This document shows, one piece after another, positions 15,545 to 23,408 of a stretch of DNA of 23,764 nt. The DNA comes from Nitrososphaeraceae archaeon (GTDB lineage Archaea; Thermoproteota; Nitrososphaeria; Nitrososphaerales; Nitrososphaeraceae), in NCBI GenBank assembly GCA_025936955.1, contig JAICSL010000002.1, forward strand, positions 1-23,764, written 5' to 3'. A program made the position numbers and the translations under genes. The notes beneath the pieces are model-generated. The model saw only the letters and a program-made list of their open reading frames with translations, ran no database searches and was not told where the DNA came from. The first letter of the stretch is position 1. Each line of letters opens with the position of its first letter.

Positions 15545-16555
15545 TTACAGCCAATCGGACTGGACAGCAGTATAAACCTTCTTTCTAGCATCCTCTAGAT
15601 TAATTCTCTCAATCACTAATCCCTGTTTCTTAAGCTCTTCAATTGCACCTTGTACTGTTCTTCTTGGAAGGTGGCTTAAATTCATAAGTTCACCTTGTTC
15701 TATAGGATATTTTGTCTTTATTATATAGTAGATAAATTTAGCTGCTGGACCGCCAGTAGGGTCCTTTCTTGTATATGAGACACCAAAAGATGATTTTGAT
15801 AAAAATCCTCTGCGTTGAGATTCAACTGATGCAATGACATCAGGATGTATTTCAGCCAAATTTACACGCTGCCCAAATTCTGCAATCAAAGCCGATTGTT
15901 GTGGTTCAAACGGTGCTTCAAACACAAATGTTCTAGGAGGATATTTTGAAGTGAGTGCAACAACAAAATTCCACTTTATGGCTCCGTTTTCATCATAGAT
16001 ACCAACATTAATTCCTTCATTTGCTTCTATTATTACCTTGTTAGAGCTCATTTTTAATGCATCGTGAATCATAGATAGTGTCCTATCAATACCAAGCTGA
16101 TGCCTTGGATCTTTTTTGCCTACCTTCCATTGAATATCTATATTTTTTGATAATATAGTCTCAGAAATTTTCTTCTTTTGGTCCATATTTAGCTGAATAT
16201 TATTTTCGCCAATCTCAATTATGTCAAATCCAACTTTTTTAGTCTCTTTTACAAATCTATCAAGCGAATCTTCCAATATAGCGAACTCGCCAATTGTACT
16301 TCCTATAGAAACCAGTATGTCAAAGTCATGATAAAACTTAATTTTCTTTTCTAAAACAGAATCGGAAATTAAGAAAGGGAGAGATCCATATATCTTTACA
16401 ACATCAATAAAAGGGGCAAGGGATCCAAAATCTTCCTTATCAAGACCCTGTAGTTTATCTATAATATACGAAAGTCCTTCCTTTCTAGGTTTTTGTTCAT
16501 CTATTCTGTCTTTAATAAGATCGTTGAGCAAGAAATTATGATATATACCACACAT
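15545..16555 (-). CDS. Phosphosulfolactate synthase (ComA) family protein with C-terminal winged helix
   Basis: About 336 residues. The first 230 or so form the ComA TIM barrel: KPRKEGLSYIIDKLQGL, APFIDVVKIYGSLPFLI, LVSIGSTIGEFAILEDSL, GFDIIEIGENNIQL, WKVGKKDP and VIIEANEGINVGIYDENGAI. ComA adds sulfite to phosphoenolpyruvate, the first step to coenzyme M in methanogens; the product's use in non-methanogens is unclear. The last 70 residues (AAKFIYYIIKTKYPIEQGEL and RRTVQGAIEELKKQGLVIER) look like a MarR/TrmB-type winged helix, which ordinary ComA (about 250 residues) lacks. A longer version starts at 16654, but those extra residues look non-coding. The ATG at 16555 lies 33-44 bases from a TATA-like box, so I chose it. 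It may be a regulator evolved from the enzyme, or an enzyme with a DNA-binding tail. Confidence 0.78.
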   Translation of the reverse strand: MCGIYHNFLLNDLIKDRIDEQKPRKEGLSYIIDKLQGLDKEDFGSLAPFIDVVKIYGSLPFLISDSVLEKKIKFYHDFDILVSIGSTIGEFAILEDSLDRFVKETKKVGFDIIEIGENNIQLNMDQKKKISETILSKNIDIQWKVGKKDPRHQLGIDRTLSMIHDALKMSSNKVIIEANEGINVGIYDENGAIKWNFVVALTSKYPPRTFVFEAPFEPQQSALIAEFGQRVNLAEIHPDVIASVESQRRGFLSKSSFGVSYTRKDPTGGPAAKFIYYIIKTKYPIEQGELMNLSHLPRRTVQGAIEELKKQGLVIERINLEDARKKVYTAVQSDWL

Positions 16556-16587
16556 ATTTGGAATTTGCGGCATATCCAAGCAATTAT

Positions 16588-16599
16588 GATATAAATATC
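16588..16599 (-). promoter_or_regulatory. TATA-like box of the ComA gene
   Basis: Reads GATATTTATATC on the minus strand. The expected start site, about 26 bases on, falls near 16567, just upstream of the ATG at 16555 and inside the longer open frame, which argues against the upstream starts at 16654 and 16573. Confidence 0.45.
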
Positions 16600-16654
16600 T
16601 TAAATTATGATCCAGCACACTTCCATTTAGACAATTGACACTGAAATATATCAT

Positions 16655-17375
16655 ACCGTGGTTAAACTGATATATGTAAACAAATACTGCTCAATAGTAA
16701 CCTATTGCCATTCGTACGACTGGATTTTGATGGCTAATGGAAACAAGCTTGTTTAACAAATCGAGATAATTTTTTCATCTTTTCGCGTTACAATCACTGG
16801 TAATACAAATGGAAAATTGGAAAAACAGATTGTTTCGCTGTGGCTCTCAAAATCCAGACAAAAAATCATTTAATTTCATAACATTTTTTTGCATAAATGA
16901 CATTTACTATACTGAAATGGCATAAAGCAATTACCATCATTTTCACAACAGTATATAGTTCCACACCTTGTACATTGATGACGACATACAATCATATCAC
17001 TGATTGATTCCACTTCATTAAGAATAAAATTTGGTTACTATTAAGTGAGATCACAGAATTATCAGTAGTGTTTGATTAGAATAAGTTAAGCAATTGTTCT
17101 TATGAGATTTTGTTCTTAGAGATTGAACATATCCAGCTGCTCAGTACTACCAATTTTGATCATAATATTATTCTATACTTATTCATAAAGGCTTATTAAC
17201 TACCCGTGAATGAGCCTTTGACTTATCTACATTAAAAGAGTTGATGCACAATAAAGATATAGGCTAACTACTCTGCTTTGTACATTCTATTTATATGATT
17301 TACTAGCCTACTTTTACTATAAAAAATGTCTCCAAATTGATCCTTAATTTGTACTAGTAGTCAGGACTTTAAGTC
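16655..17375. other. Spacer upstream of the aromatic amino acid operon
   Basis: About 720 bases. It contains the small Cys-rich open frame listed at 16876-16995. Otherwise stops occur in all frames and I see no RNA gene. Confidence 0.4.
16876..16995 (-). CDS. Cys-rich mini-protein, 39 residues (putative)
   Basis: A short minus-strand frame starts at an ATG and reads MIVCRHQCTRCGTIYCCEND followed by GNCFMPFQYSKCHLCKKML. Eight Cys and two His in 39 residues, in patterns CxxxCxxC and CxxC, suggest one or two bound zinc ions. A GTG six codons upstream (17013) would add a short leader. I recognise no family. Codon-level support cannot be judged in so short a gene and no ribosome binding site is clear. 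The Cys density is very unlikely in non-coding AT-rich DNA, which is why I list it. It shares the Cys-rich style with the 47-residue protein at 21672-21815, also alone in a long spacer on the same strand. Confidence 0.45.
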   Translation of the reverse strand: MIVCRHQCTRCGTIYCCENDGNCFMPFQYSKCHLCKKML

Positions 17376-17384
17376 AAATATATA
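17376..17384 (+). promoter_or_regulatory. TATA-like box of the aromatic operon
   Basis: AAATATATA lies 33 bases before the aroC ATG at 17417. The predicted start site is about ten bases before the ATG, which suggests a nearly leaderless mRNA for aroC and its followers. Confidence 0.45.
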
Positions 17385-17416
17385 GAACAGAATTGTAATT
17401 GATTATATTAATAGCG

Positions 17417-18514
17417 ATGGTGGGAAATATACTTGGGGAACGCTTCGTGTCAATGAGTTTTGGGGAGAGTCATGGAAAATGCATCGGAATGGTAGTAGAT
17501 GGATGTCCTGCGGGCCTCCCACTAAATGAATCAGACATTCAGTCATTGTTGGATTTAAGAAAGCCAGGTCAGTCAGTGATTACTACTCAGCGAAAAGAGG
17601 AGGACAGAGTTGAAATTCTTTCTGGTGTGTTTAATGGTTTCACTACAGGAGCTCCCATCTGCATGATGATACAGAATAAAGATACCGATTCAAGATCCTA
17701 TGAACTTCTAAAGAACATACCAAGACCAGGCCATTCAGATTATCCAGCAAGGGTAAAATATGGCGGTTTTAATGATTATCGTGGCAGTGGTAGATTCTCT
17801 GGAAGGTTAACCGCTACACTTGTCATGTCAGGAGCAATCAGTCAGAAACTATTAAGGTATACTATGGGGATAGAAACAATAGCTTATACAATAGAAATTG
17901 GAAATGTTAAATCTGCCGAGGTGACTTTGGAGGAAGCAATAAAGTATAGATATAAAAACGAGGCAAGATGTCCTCATATTGAAACAGCAGATAAAATGAA
18001 ATCTGCAATTTTGAATGCAAAGAGATCGGGCGATTCCCTTGGAGGGGTTGTGGAATGTATATCAATAGGCTTGCCTGCGGGTCTAGGTGAACCTATATTT
18101 GGATCATTAGAATCCGATCTTAGCAAAGCACTATTTAGTATTCCGGCGGTAAAGGCGATTGAGTTCGGATCAGGTTTTGAAGGTTCAAAAATCCGGGGAT
18201 CTGAAAATAATGACTTATATACTATAGAAAATGGCAAAATACTAACTAAGACTAATAATTCCGGGGGAATTCTAGGCGGATTGTCAAATGGAATGCCAAT
18301 TAAGATCCGAATAGGGTTCAAGCCTGCTGCATCTATAGCCAAGACCCAGAGGACCCTTGATGTTTCCACGGGTTCAGAAATTGATCTAAATGTTCCAGGT
18401 AGACATGACCCTTGTGTAGTTCCAAGAGCTCCGCCCATAGTTGAATGTGTGGTATCGATGGTGCTTGCTGACCACGCCATAAGGTATGGCCTAATTCCTT
18501 TCATATTAAAATGA
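17417..18514 (+). CDS. aroC: Chorismate synthase
   Basis: A 365-residue chorismate synthase, the last shikimate-pathway enzyme: it removes phosphate from 5-enolpyruvylshikimate-3-phosphate to give chorismate and needs reduced FMN. Motifs appear in order: MSFGESHGKCIG near the N-terminus (AroC signature 1), RKPGQSVITTQRKEED, IPRPGHSDYPARVKYG, FNDYRGSGRFSGRLTA (signature 2), NSGGILGGLSNGMPI (signature 3) and PGRHDPCVVPRAPPIVE at the end. Length and order are normal. An upstream TTG at 17399 opens the frame six codons earlier, but MVGNILGERF at 17417 aligns with the usual family start, so I use the ATG. The next gene begins within ten bases of the stop, so they are co-transcribed. No other shikimate gene is in the window. 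Confidence 0.95.
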   Translation: MVGNILGERFVSMSFGESHGKCIGMVVDGCPAGLPLNESDIQSLLDLRKPGQSVITTQRKEEDRVEILSGVFNGFTTGAPICMMIQNKDTDSRSYELLKNIPRPGHSDYPARVKYGGFNDYRGSGRFSGRLTATLVMSGAISQKLLRYTMGIETIAYTIEIGNVKSAEVTLEEAIKYRYKNEARCPHIETADKMKSAILNAKRSGDSLGGVVECISIGLPAGLGEPIFGSLESDLSKALFSIPAVKAIEFGSGFEGSKIRGSENNDLYTIENGKILTKTNNSGGILGGLSNGMPIKIRIGFKPAASIAKTQRTLDVSTGSEIDLNVPGRHDPCVVPRAPPIVECVVSMVLADHAIRYGLIPFILK

Positions 18515-18523
18515 GTGAATAGT

Positions 18524-19906
18524 ATGAACGACAAAAATGAAGAATTAGAAGGATTGAGAAGGGAAATACGCAGTATCACCACTGATATTATATTAAGAGT
18601 TCAGAAGCGGATGGAGCTCTCAAAACAAATTGGCAAAATAAAAGCCCAGATGAACATGAATGTTATGGATGAGAAAGTCGAACAAGACGTTCGAAATTCA
18701 ATTTTGGAATCTTCCAAAGAAGTGGGAATGGATCCTGATTTTTGTGGAAGGTTGCTTAATATTTTATTAATCGAGTCGGTGAGAGTGCAGAAAAATCAAC
18801 AACAATTCAAAGATGTAGCTCACCGACAAACACATATGAATATTTTTACAATGGCTAAGCAAATAGAAGCATCAGGAAAAAATATTATTCATATGGAAAT
18901 AGGAGAACCGGATTACCCTGCACCTCAGAATGTAAAAAGGGTACTGTCAGAGTCATATGATTTAAGACATTATCATTATACTGAAACAACAGGAATTAAA
19001 GAGTTAAGGCAGGCAATTGCGAACAAAGTTGGTAATCATGTTGCTGCTGATCAAGTGATGATCACAGTTGGTGCACGATTTGCTGTTTTCAGCGCGATCG
19101 TATCACTGCTAAAAGCAGGCGATGAACTTATTTCGATAGAACCTGCCTGGCCAGCCTACAAAGAATGCGTTAATTTTATTGGATCCAAGAATAAAGTTAT
19201 CGAAACTACACTTGAAGAAAATTGGAGGCCTAATATAACCCAATTTGAAGAAATTATAAGTGCTAATACTAAAATGATTGTTCTAAACTATCCAAATAAT
19301 CCTACTGGAAAGATCTTGGATGATAACACACTCAATAAAATTATCCAGTTTGCAAAAGACCATGATCTTTATATACTCAGCGACGAGGTTTATTCTGATT
19401 ATGCTTTCAACGGCTTCAAAAGCATTTTAGAATATAATTATGATAAAGGCATAATGATCTCATCATTTTCAAAAGGTTATGCTATGACGGGATTCAGAGT
19501 TGGATATGCAATCGCCAAGGATGACATCATTGCTCAGATGGCCAAAATTCAGGCTACTGCGCTAACCAGTGTAGCGGAGCCTATGCAATACTCTGCGCTA
19601 GCAGCTTTAGAGGAAAGTACTGCAGAAAATGTTAAACGAATTAAGAAACGATTAGATATTGTTTCAGATAAACTACGGAAAATGTCGATTTCCTTTACTG
19701 TTCCCGATGGAGCGATGTATGTTTATCCCAAACTCAAAAGCGGAGTAGACGATATTACGATTGTAGATAGACTTTTAAATTTGGGAGTAGCGGTTGCCCC
19801 GGGTAGTGCATTTGGCGATTCATATAAGCAATATATTAGAATTTCTGCTTGCCAGCCAGAAAACAATTTAGAGAAAGGATTGAATCTACTAAATACCACC
19901 ATCTGA
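18524..19906 (+). CDS. Chorismate mutase (AroQ-type) fused to a class I/II aminotransferase
   Basis: About 460 residues. Residues 1-95 are an all-helical AroQ domain: NEELEGLRREIRSITTDIIL, then RVQKRMELSKQIGKIKAQ with the Arg and Lys expected to bind chorismate, and MDEKVEQDVRNSILE. Residues about 105-460 are a fold-type I PLP aminotransferase: MEIGEPDYPAPQNV, YTETTGIKELRQAI, NYPNNPTGKILDD, LSDEVYSDY, SSFSKGYAMTGFRVGYA with the PLP Lys at about 317, and YIRISACQPENNLEKG. The pair would convert chorismate to prephenate and then transaminate prephenate to arogenate, or the later keto acids; which step is not readable. GTG at 18515, right after the aroC stop, would add three residues; I use the ATG at 18524. 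It lies between aroC and the dehydrogenase gene. Confidence 0.88.
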   Translation: MNDKNEELEGLRREIRSITTDIILRVQKRMELSKQIGKIKAQMNMNVMDEKVEQDVRNSILESSKEVGMDPDFCGRLLNILLIESVRVQKNQQQFKDVAHRQTHMNIFTMAKQIEASGKNIIHMEIGEPDYPAPQNVKRVLSESYDLRHYHYTETTGIKELRQAIANKVGNHVAADQVMITVGARFAVFSAIVSLLKAGDELISIEPAWPAYKECVNFIGSKNKVIETTLEENWRPNITQFEEIISANTKMIVLNYPNNPTGKILDDNTLNKIIQFAKDHDLYILSDEVYSDYAFNGFKSILEYNYDKGIMISSFSKGYAMTGFRVGYAIAKDDIIAQMAKIQATALTSVAEPMQYSALAALEESTAENVKRIKKRLDIVSDKLRKMSISFTVPDGAMYVYPKLKSGVDDITIVDRLLNLGVAVAPGSAFGDSYKQYIRISACQPENNLEKGLNLLNTTI

Positions 19907-19926
19907 CCTCGTGTGACAGCTTTACT

Positions 19927-20805
19927 ATGTTAAATGAAATAGCAATTATCGGCGCAGCAGGAAAAATGGGTTATTGGTTTTCAAAATATTTTTCTACCAG
20001 AGAAAACATTCGACTCACACTTTATGACGAGGATCTACGATCACTGAGACTATATACAACTGCTACAATTGCTGAGAGTATCGATGATTGCGTCAAAAGT
20101 GCAGATATGGTATTAGTTTGTGTACCTATTAAAAACACACCATTGACGATTAAAGAATGTGCAAAAAAAATGAAGTCTGGGTCTATATTAGCTGAGATAT
20201 CATCAGTAAAACACAATATTATCAAAACACTTAAAGAAATTTCGAAGAATATTAATCCTCTTTGCATACATCCCATGTTTGGACCAGGAGCAAAGACAAT
20301 AAATCAAATGAGAATTATACTGATACCAGTCAGATGTAAAGAGAGAGAATTAAGAATTCTAGAAGACCTCTTCCACGGAGCAATTATTAGTGTTATACCA
20401 AATGCTGAAAGTCACGATAAATCTATTGCAATAATTTTAGGATTGACTCATTACATAAATCTAGTTTTTGCAAGCATATTGTCTGAGGAAGACACAATAT
20501 CATTAAAGACAATGGCTGGAACCACCTTTGGAGTACAATCTCTTTTAAGTGAGAGTATTTTAACACATGATCCTGATTTGATCGCAGCACTTCTTACTGA
20601 GAATCCTTTTGTGATGGATCAGATACGTAATTATTTGGATCAAGCCAACAAACTAGCTGAAGATGTATTCAAATCAGATACTATAAAGATTAAAACAAGA
20701 TTTGAAAGGATCAGATCAGTTCTTCAAAAACAGCAAGATTTAGACAAATCTTATAAATTAATTTATGACATTACTGAAAAAATAAACGATAAATCTGTAT
20801 TATGA
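19927..20805 (+). CDS. tyrA: Prephenate/arogenate dehydrogenase
   Basis: A 292-residue NAD(P)-dependent dehydrogenase of the TyrA family. It begins MLNEIAIIGAAGKMGYWF, a Rossmann fingerprint GxxGxMG, with VLVCVPIKNTPLTIKEC and GSILAEISSVKHNI following. CIHPMFGPGAKTIN is the family's HPMFGP motif near the active site, and SHDKSIAIILGLTHYIN supplies another conserved His. The helical C-terminal domain (to about 292) makes the dimer. It oxidatively decarboxylates prephenate or arogenate towards tyrosine; no ACT domain for feedback is present. An open frame extends upstream to 19849 inside the aminotransferase gene, but the Rossmann strand begins at the ATG at 19927, so that is the start. The 20-base gap to the aminotransferase fits an operon aroC / mutase-aminotransferase / tyrA. 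Confidence 0.9.
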   Translation: MLNEIAIIGAAGKMGYWFSKYFSTRENIRLTLYDEDLRSLRLYTTATIAESIDDCVKSADMVLVCVPIKNTPLTIKECAKKMKSGSILAEISSVKHNIIKTLKEISKNINPLCIHPMFGPGAKTINQMRIILIPVRCKERELRILEDLFHGAIISVIPNAESHDKSIAIILGLTHYINLVFASILSEEDTISLKTMAGTTFGVQSLLSESILTHDPDLIAALLTENPFVMDQIRNYLDQANKLAEDVFKSDTIKIKTRFERIRSVLQKQQDLDKSYKLIYDITEKINDKSVL

Positions 20806-21468
20806 TTCATCCTTTTAGATTATATTCAGATAATGAATTACTCACAACATGTTTGACTTTTTTTTATATCTCGTTGGCATTCAAATTGAAATAATCGAAA
20901 GATATATTTACATGAATTGAGGATGAAAATGGATAATAATATTTAAAAAAAGATAATCATAAAATAGTTTCATGATTTTAAACCATACAGCCTATAGTAG
21001 TTCACATCTAGATATTAGGCTTCCTAAAGATCTATGAAATATTCATATGAAATATGGGAATTGGTTATGATTTTAGAAAGCATAATATAATGCAAAGCGA
21101 TCTCAAGTATCCAGGCAAAAATATAGATAATATAATACAAGTGCCACCTGTTATAATTCTCTTTCGCAGATTATATTAATTACCGGCTCAGTCGGTTAGA
21201 GTTTATATATCACTTTTTTTGGGGCTTTTAGAGAATAATCGTAATATAGAAAACTGCTGTATGGTTAGCGAAGTTATTAATCTTATATATGTGCACTAAC
21301 AACTACTTATCTAATATCACTCATTTATTATAGAACACTCTTCATACCAAAATGATATATTCGCAAATGTAAGACGGAACAATTGATAGAGTAAACATAA
21401 TCGTTTATTCTAACCACATACTTTAGGTTGATTAAATTATTTTAGTATTAGGCTGAACATTCTTTCGA
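20806..21468. other. Spacer after the aromatic operon
   Basis: About 660 AT-rich bases with no gene that I can support. Near 21183-21196 a short ACCG-CGGT hairpin with a tRNA D-arm-like loop sequence occurs (see rejected items). Confidence 0.4.
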
Positions 21469-21660
21469 TTAGTGCATTTCTAATTTATTAGTACTCTTCT
21501 AATGAATCAGCCATTCTTCTGGATATGAATCAATTTCGTAAGAATGGAATAGACTTGATTAGAAGTCCAAGGTTGTAAGCAGATGAATTCCAGGTCTGGC
21601 GTAATTGGTTACAATAACATCTTCAGAAAATATGCATTGGTTACAATAAGAACAGCATAC
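21469..21660 (-). pseudogene. Possible relic of a Cys-containing protein
   Basis: A minus-strand frame reads VCCSYCNQCIFSEDVIVTNY then ARPGIHLLTTLDF, a TAA at 21559-21561, SSLFHSYEIDSYPEEWLIH, a TAG at 21499-21501, then KSTNKLEMH and a stop. The segments between stops look protein-like (CxxC pairs, a PEEW segment) but there is no start codon. It directly follows the 47-residue Cys-rich gene on the same strand, so both may be remains of one longer gene. No family is recognised. Confidence 0.3.
21604..21649. repeat. Direct repeat of 14 bases
   Basis: ATTGGTTACAATAA occurs at 21604-21617 and again at 21636-21649, 32 bases apart, within the relic described at 21469-21660. A short duplication or slippage event could have broken that frame. 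Confidence 0.45.
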
Positions 21661-21671
21661 AAAAAATACTT

Positions 21672-21815
21672 CTAAAGTATATAATTACATAAACACATCT
21701 TCTTATTGCAACAAGAACATTTTCCATTTCCTTTGACAATTTGACATCTTTTATTATGTATTTCGCAAAACATCATTCTTACACGATCTTCTAAATCATT
21801 TGCAGTCAATTCCAT
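21672..21815 (-). CDS. Cys-rich mini-protein, 47 residues (putative)
   Basis: Starts at an ATG and reads MELTANDLEDRVRMMFCEIH, NKRCQIVKGNGKCSCCNKKM and CLCNYIL. The first 15 residues form a likely amphipathic helix. The rest holds seven Cys and one His, with CEIHNKRC (C-x2-H-x3-C) and KCSCCNKKMC, which looks like a small zinc-binding knuckle (B-box or RING-like spacing, incomplete). I recognise no named family. No clear ribosome binding site or TATA box is seen. It may be intact or the front half of a longer decayed gene, since Cys-containing frames continue directly after its stop. It lies alone in the 1.3-kb spacer between tyrA and the permease gene. Confidence 0.45.
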   Translation of the reverse strand: MELTANDLEDRVRMMFCEIHNKRCQIVKGNGKCSCCNKKMCLCNYIL

Positions 21816-22060
21816 ATTGCAATGTCTAAATTAAAGAGGGTTAACCTAATGCACAAGATAATTTAGAGGAATCAGCTAAAAAAGTTATACAACATAATAT
21901 ATTCCTTTAAGTGTAAAACCATCACGAGTCTACAACATTTCCTACGAACCAATAAGTCAAGTCATTTAATGATTATCAGCATCAGTTCAACGATCATGCA
22001 TTCTCATCTAAATAGGAAATTAAAAATAATTTAGTCTCGATAAGTTGTAATATCTAAGGA
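21816..22060. other. Spacer upstream of the permease gene
   Basis: No gene. I searched by eye for a TPP riboswitch core, because CytX permeases are often thiamine-regulated, and saw none. Confidence 0.4.
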
Positions 22061-22090
22061 CATACTTTTTATCATACTTTTTATCATACA
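22061..22090. repeat. Tandem 12-base repeat before the permease gene
   Basis: CATACTTTTTAT occurs at 22061-22072 and again at 22073-22084, followed by a partial CATACA. It ends 23 bases before the ATG at 22113, so it lies where the promoter or an operator should be. Confidence 0.5.
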
Positions 22091-22112
22091 TTATTAATAG
22101 ACATAAATCGAT

Positions 22113-23408
22113 ATGATTCCAGAGCCCTCCGAATGGGATATTGAACCTGTAACTCAAAAACACAGATTATTTCGAGGACGCGATTACTTTGCGCTTTGGT
22201 CTAGTCTAGGAGTAGGATTATTAGTTTTTTCTGCAGGTTCTTTTCTCTCCTCTGCCAGATTTCTCGATTCCATGCTTGCAATTATTATCGGTTCTCTTGT
22301 AGGTTCTTTGCTCCTAGCTCTAGCAGGAAAGATTGGGAGTGATCATGGAATTCCATCTTTAATAAGTATGAGGCCATCTTTTGGTATTTGTGGATCCTAT
22401 CTTCCAGCTATACTGAATATAATACAGCTTATCGGGTGGACAACATTTGAAATTATGATAATCTCAAAGTCAGCAGAGGCATTATTAGGAGCAAATTATA
22501 CTTTACATTTGGTTTTGACGTTTCTAATCGGAGCTCTTGTTACATTCATTGGTGTTACTGGTCCTATTACTATAATAAAAAAAGGGATTACAAAATTTGC
22601 CATATGGATCGTTTATGCTTCTTCAGCAATAATTGTTATCAGTCTTGTTATGTCTGGAAGTTTTTCAAAAGTCATTTCCTCTCCTGGTAATGGAATGTCC
22701 TTTTTCTCAGCTTTGGATATTGTGATAGCTATGCCTATATCTTGGATGCCACTTGTATCAGATTATAACAGATTTGCAACGAATAGCAAAAGTGCATTCA
22801 GGGGTACATTCTTAGGCTTTGCTATAACGAATATGTTATTTTATTTTGGCGGAGTACTCATAGGTGTTAGCGACATTGTTGCATTAATTTCGGCCATCCA
22901 ATCATTAGTCTTTGGCTTTCTATTATTAATAATTCTTGTAGATGAAACAGATAATGCTTTCGCAGATGTATATTCTGCAGCAGTCTCTACACAGAGTATC
23001 ATTCGAAATATTAATCAGCGTTATTTGATAATTGCTTTTATGTGCCTAAGTACTATTCTGGCCATAGTGATTCCGATTATTGAATACGAGACTTTTCTTT
23101 TTTTAATAGGATCTGTTTTTGTCCCTTTATTTGGAGTTGTTTTGGCGGATTATTACATTGTGAAGCGTCGTGTATATTCAGAAAACATGATGTATGGAAA
23201 GGAAACGAAGAAAGTAGGATACCCTGCTATCGTTGCGTGGATATTCGGGATACTACTCTACTACCTCTTGTCATCCATTTCGCCAATTTATGTTTCTAGT
23301 TGGCCCACAATAGGCGCTACAATTCCAAGCTTCATCCTGTCATCATTGGCTTATCTAGCTATAATATACAGAAGAAAAGTCAGACATCAAATTAAGAAGC
23401 TTCATTGA
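22113..23408 (+). CDS. NCS1-family permease, CytX-like (hydroxymethylpyrimidine or nucleobase)
   Basis: A 431-residue protein with about twelve hydrophobic segments. The N-terminus (EPSEWDIEPVTQKHRLFRGR, then DYFALWSSLGVGLLVFSAGS) and later GIPSLISMRPSFGICGSYLP with QLIGWTTFEIMIISKSA match the NCS1 pattern for TM1-TM3. PISWMPLVSDYNRFATNSKS is the characteristic loop with the SDYxR motif of the cytosine/purine/hydroxymethylpyrimidine transporters. FGVVLADYYIVKRRVY near the C-terminus is the typical VxxxDYYxxR segment. CodB-, PucI- and CytX-type members differ in substrate; overall size and the SDYNRFA loop favour CytX, which imports the thiamine precursor HMP, but cytosine or a purine is possible. 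It stands alone with its start at the ATG at 22113; no thiamine gene is near. Confidence 0.82.
   Translation: MIPEPSEWDIEPVTQKHRLFRGRDYFALWSSLGVGLLVFSAGSFLSSARFLDSMLAIIIGSLVGSLLLALAGKIGSDHGIPSLISMRPSFGICGSYLPAILNIIQLIGWTTFEIMIISKSAEALLGANYTLHLVLTFLIGALVTFIGVTGPITIIKKGITKFAIWIVYASSAIIVISLVMSGSFSKVISSPGNGMSFFSALDIVIAMPISWMPLVSDYNRFATNSKSAFRGTFLGFAITNMLFYFGGVLIGVSDIVALISAIQSLVFGFLLLIILVDETDNAFADVYSAAVSTQSIIRNINQRYLIIAFMCLSTILAIVIPIIEYETFLFLIGSVFVPLFGVVLADYYIVKRRVYSENMMYGKETKKVGYPAIVAWIFGILLYYLLSSISPIYVSSWPTIGATIPSFILSSLAYLAIIYRRKVRHQIKKLH

Noticed and set aside
17974..18582. A 202-codon minus-strand frame across aroC.
   Set aside because: It is antisense to a clear chorismate synthase and has no family signature.
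21183..21202. A GGCTCAGTCGGTTAGAG stretch that looks like a tRNA D-arm.
   Set aside because: No acceptor, anticodon or T-arm can be folded around it; what follows is AT-rich. It is at most a fragment.
21816..22112. A TPP riboswitch before the CytX-like gene.
   Set aside because: I could not find the conserved core segments (CTGAGA, or ACC..GAT with GGATAA) in this spacer.
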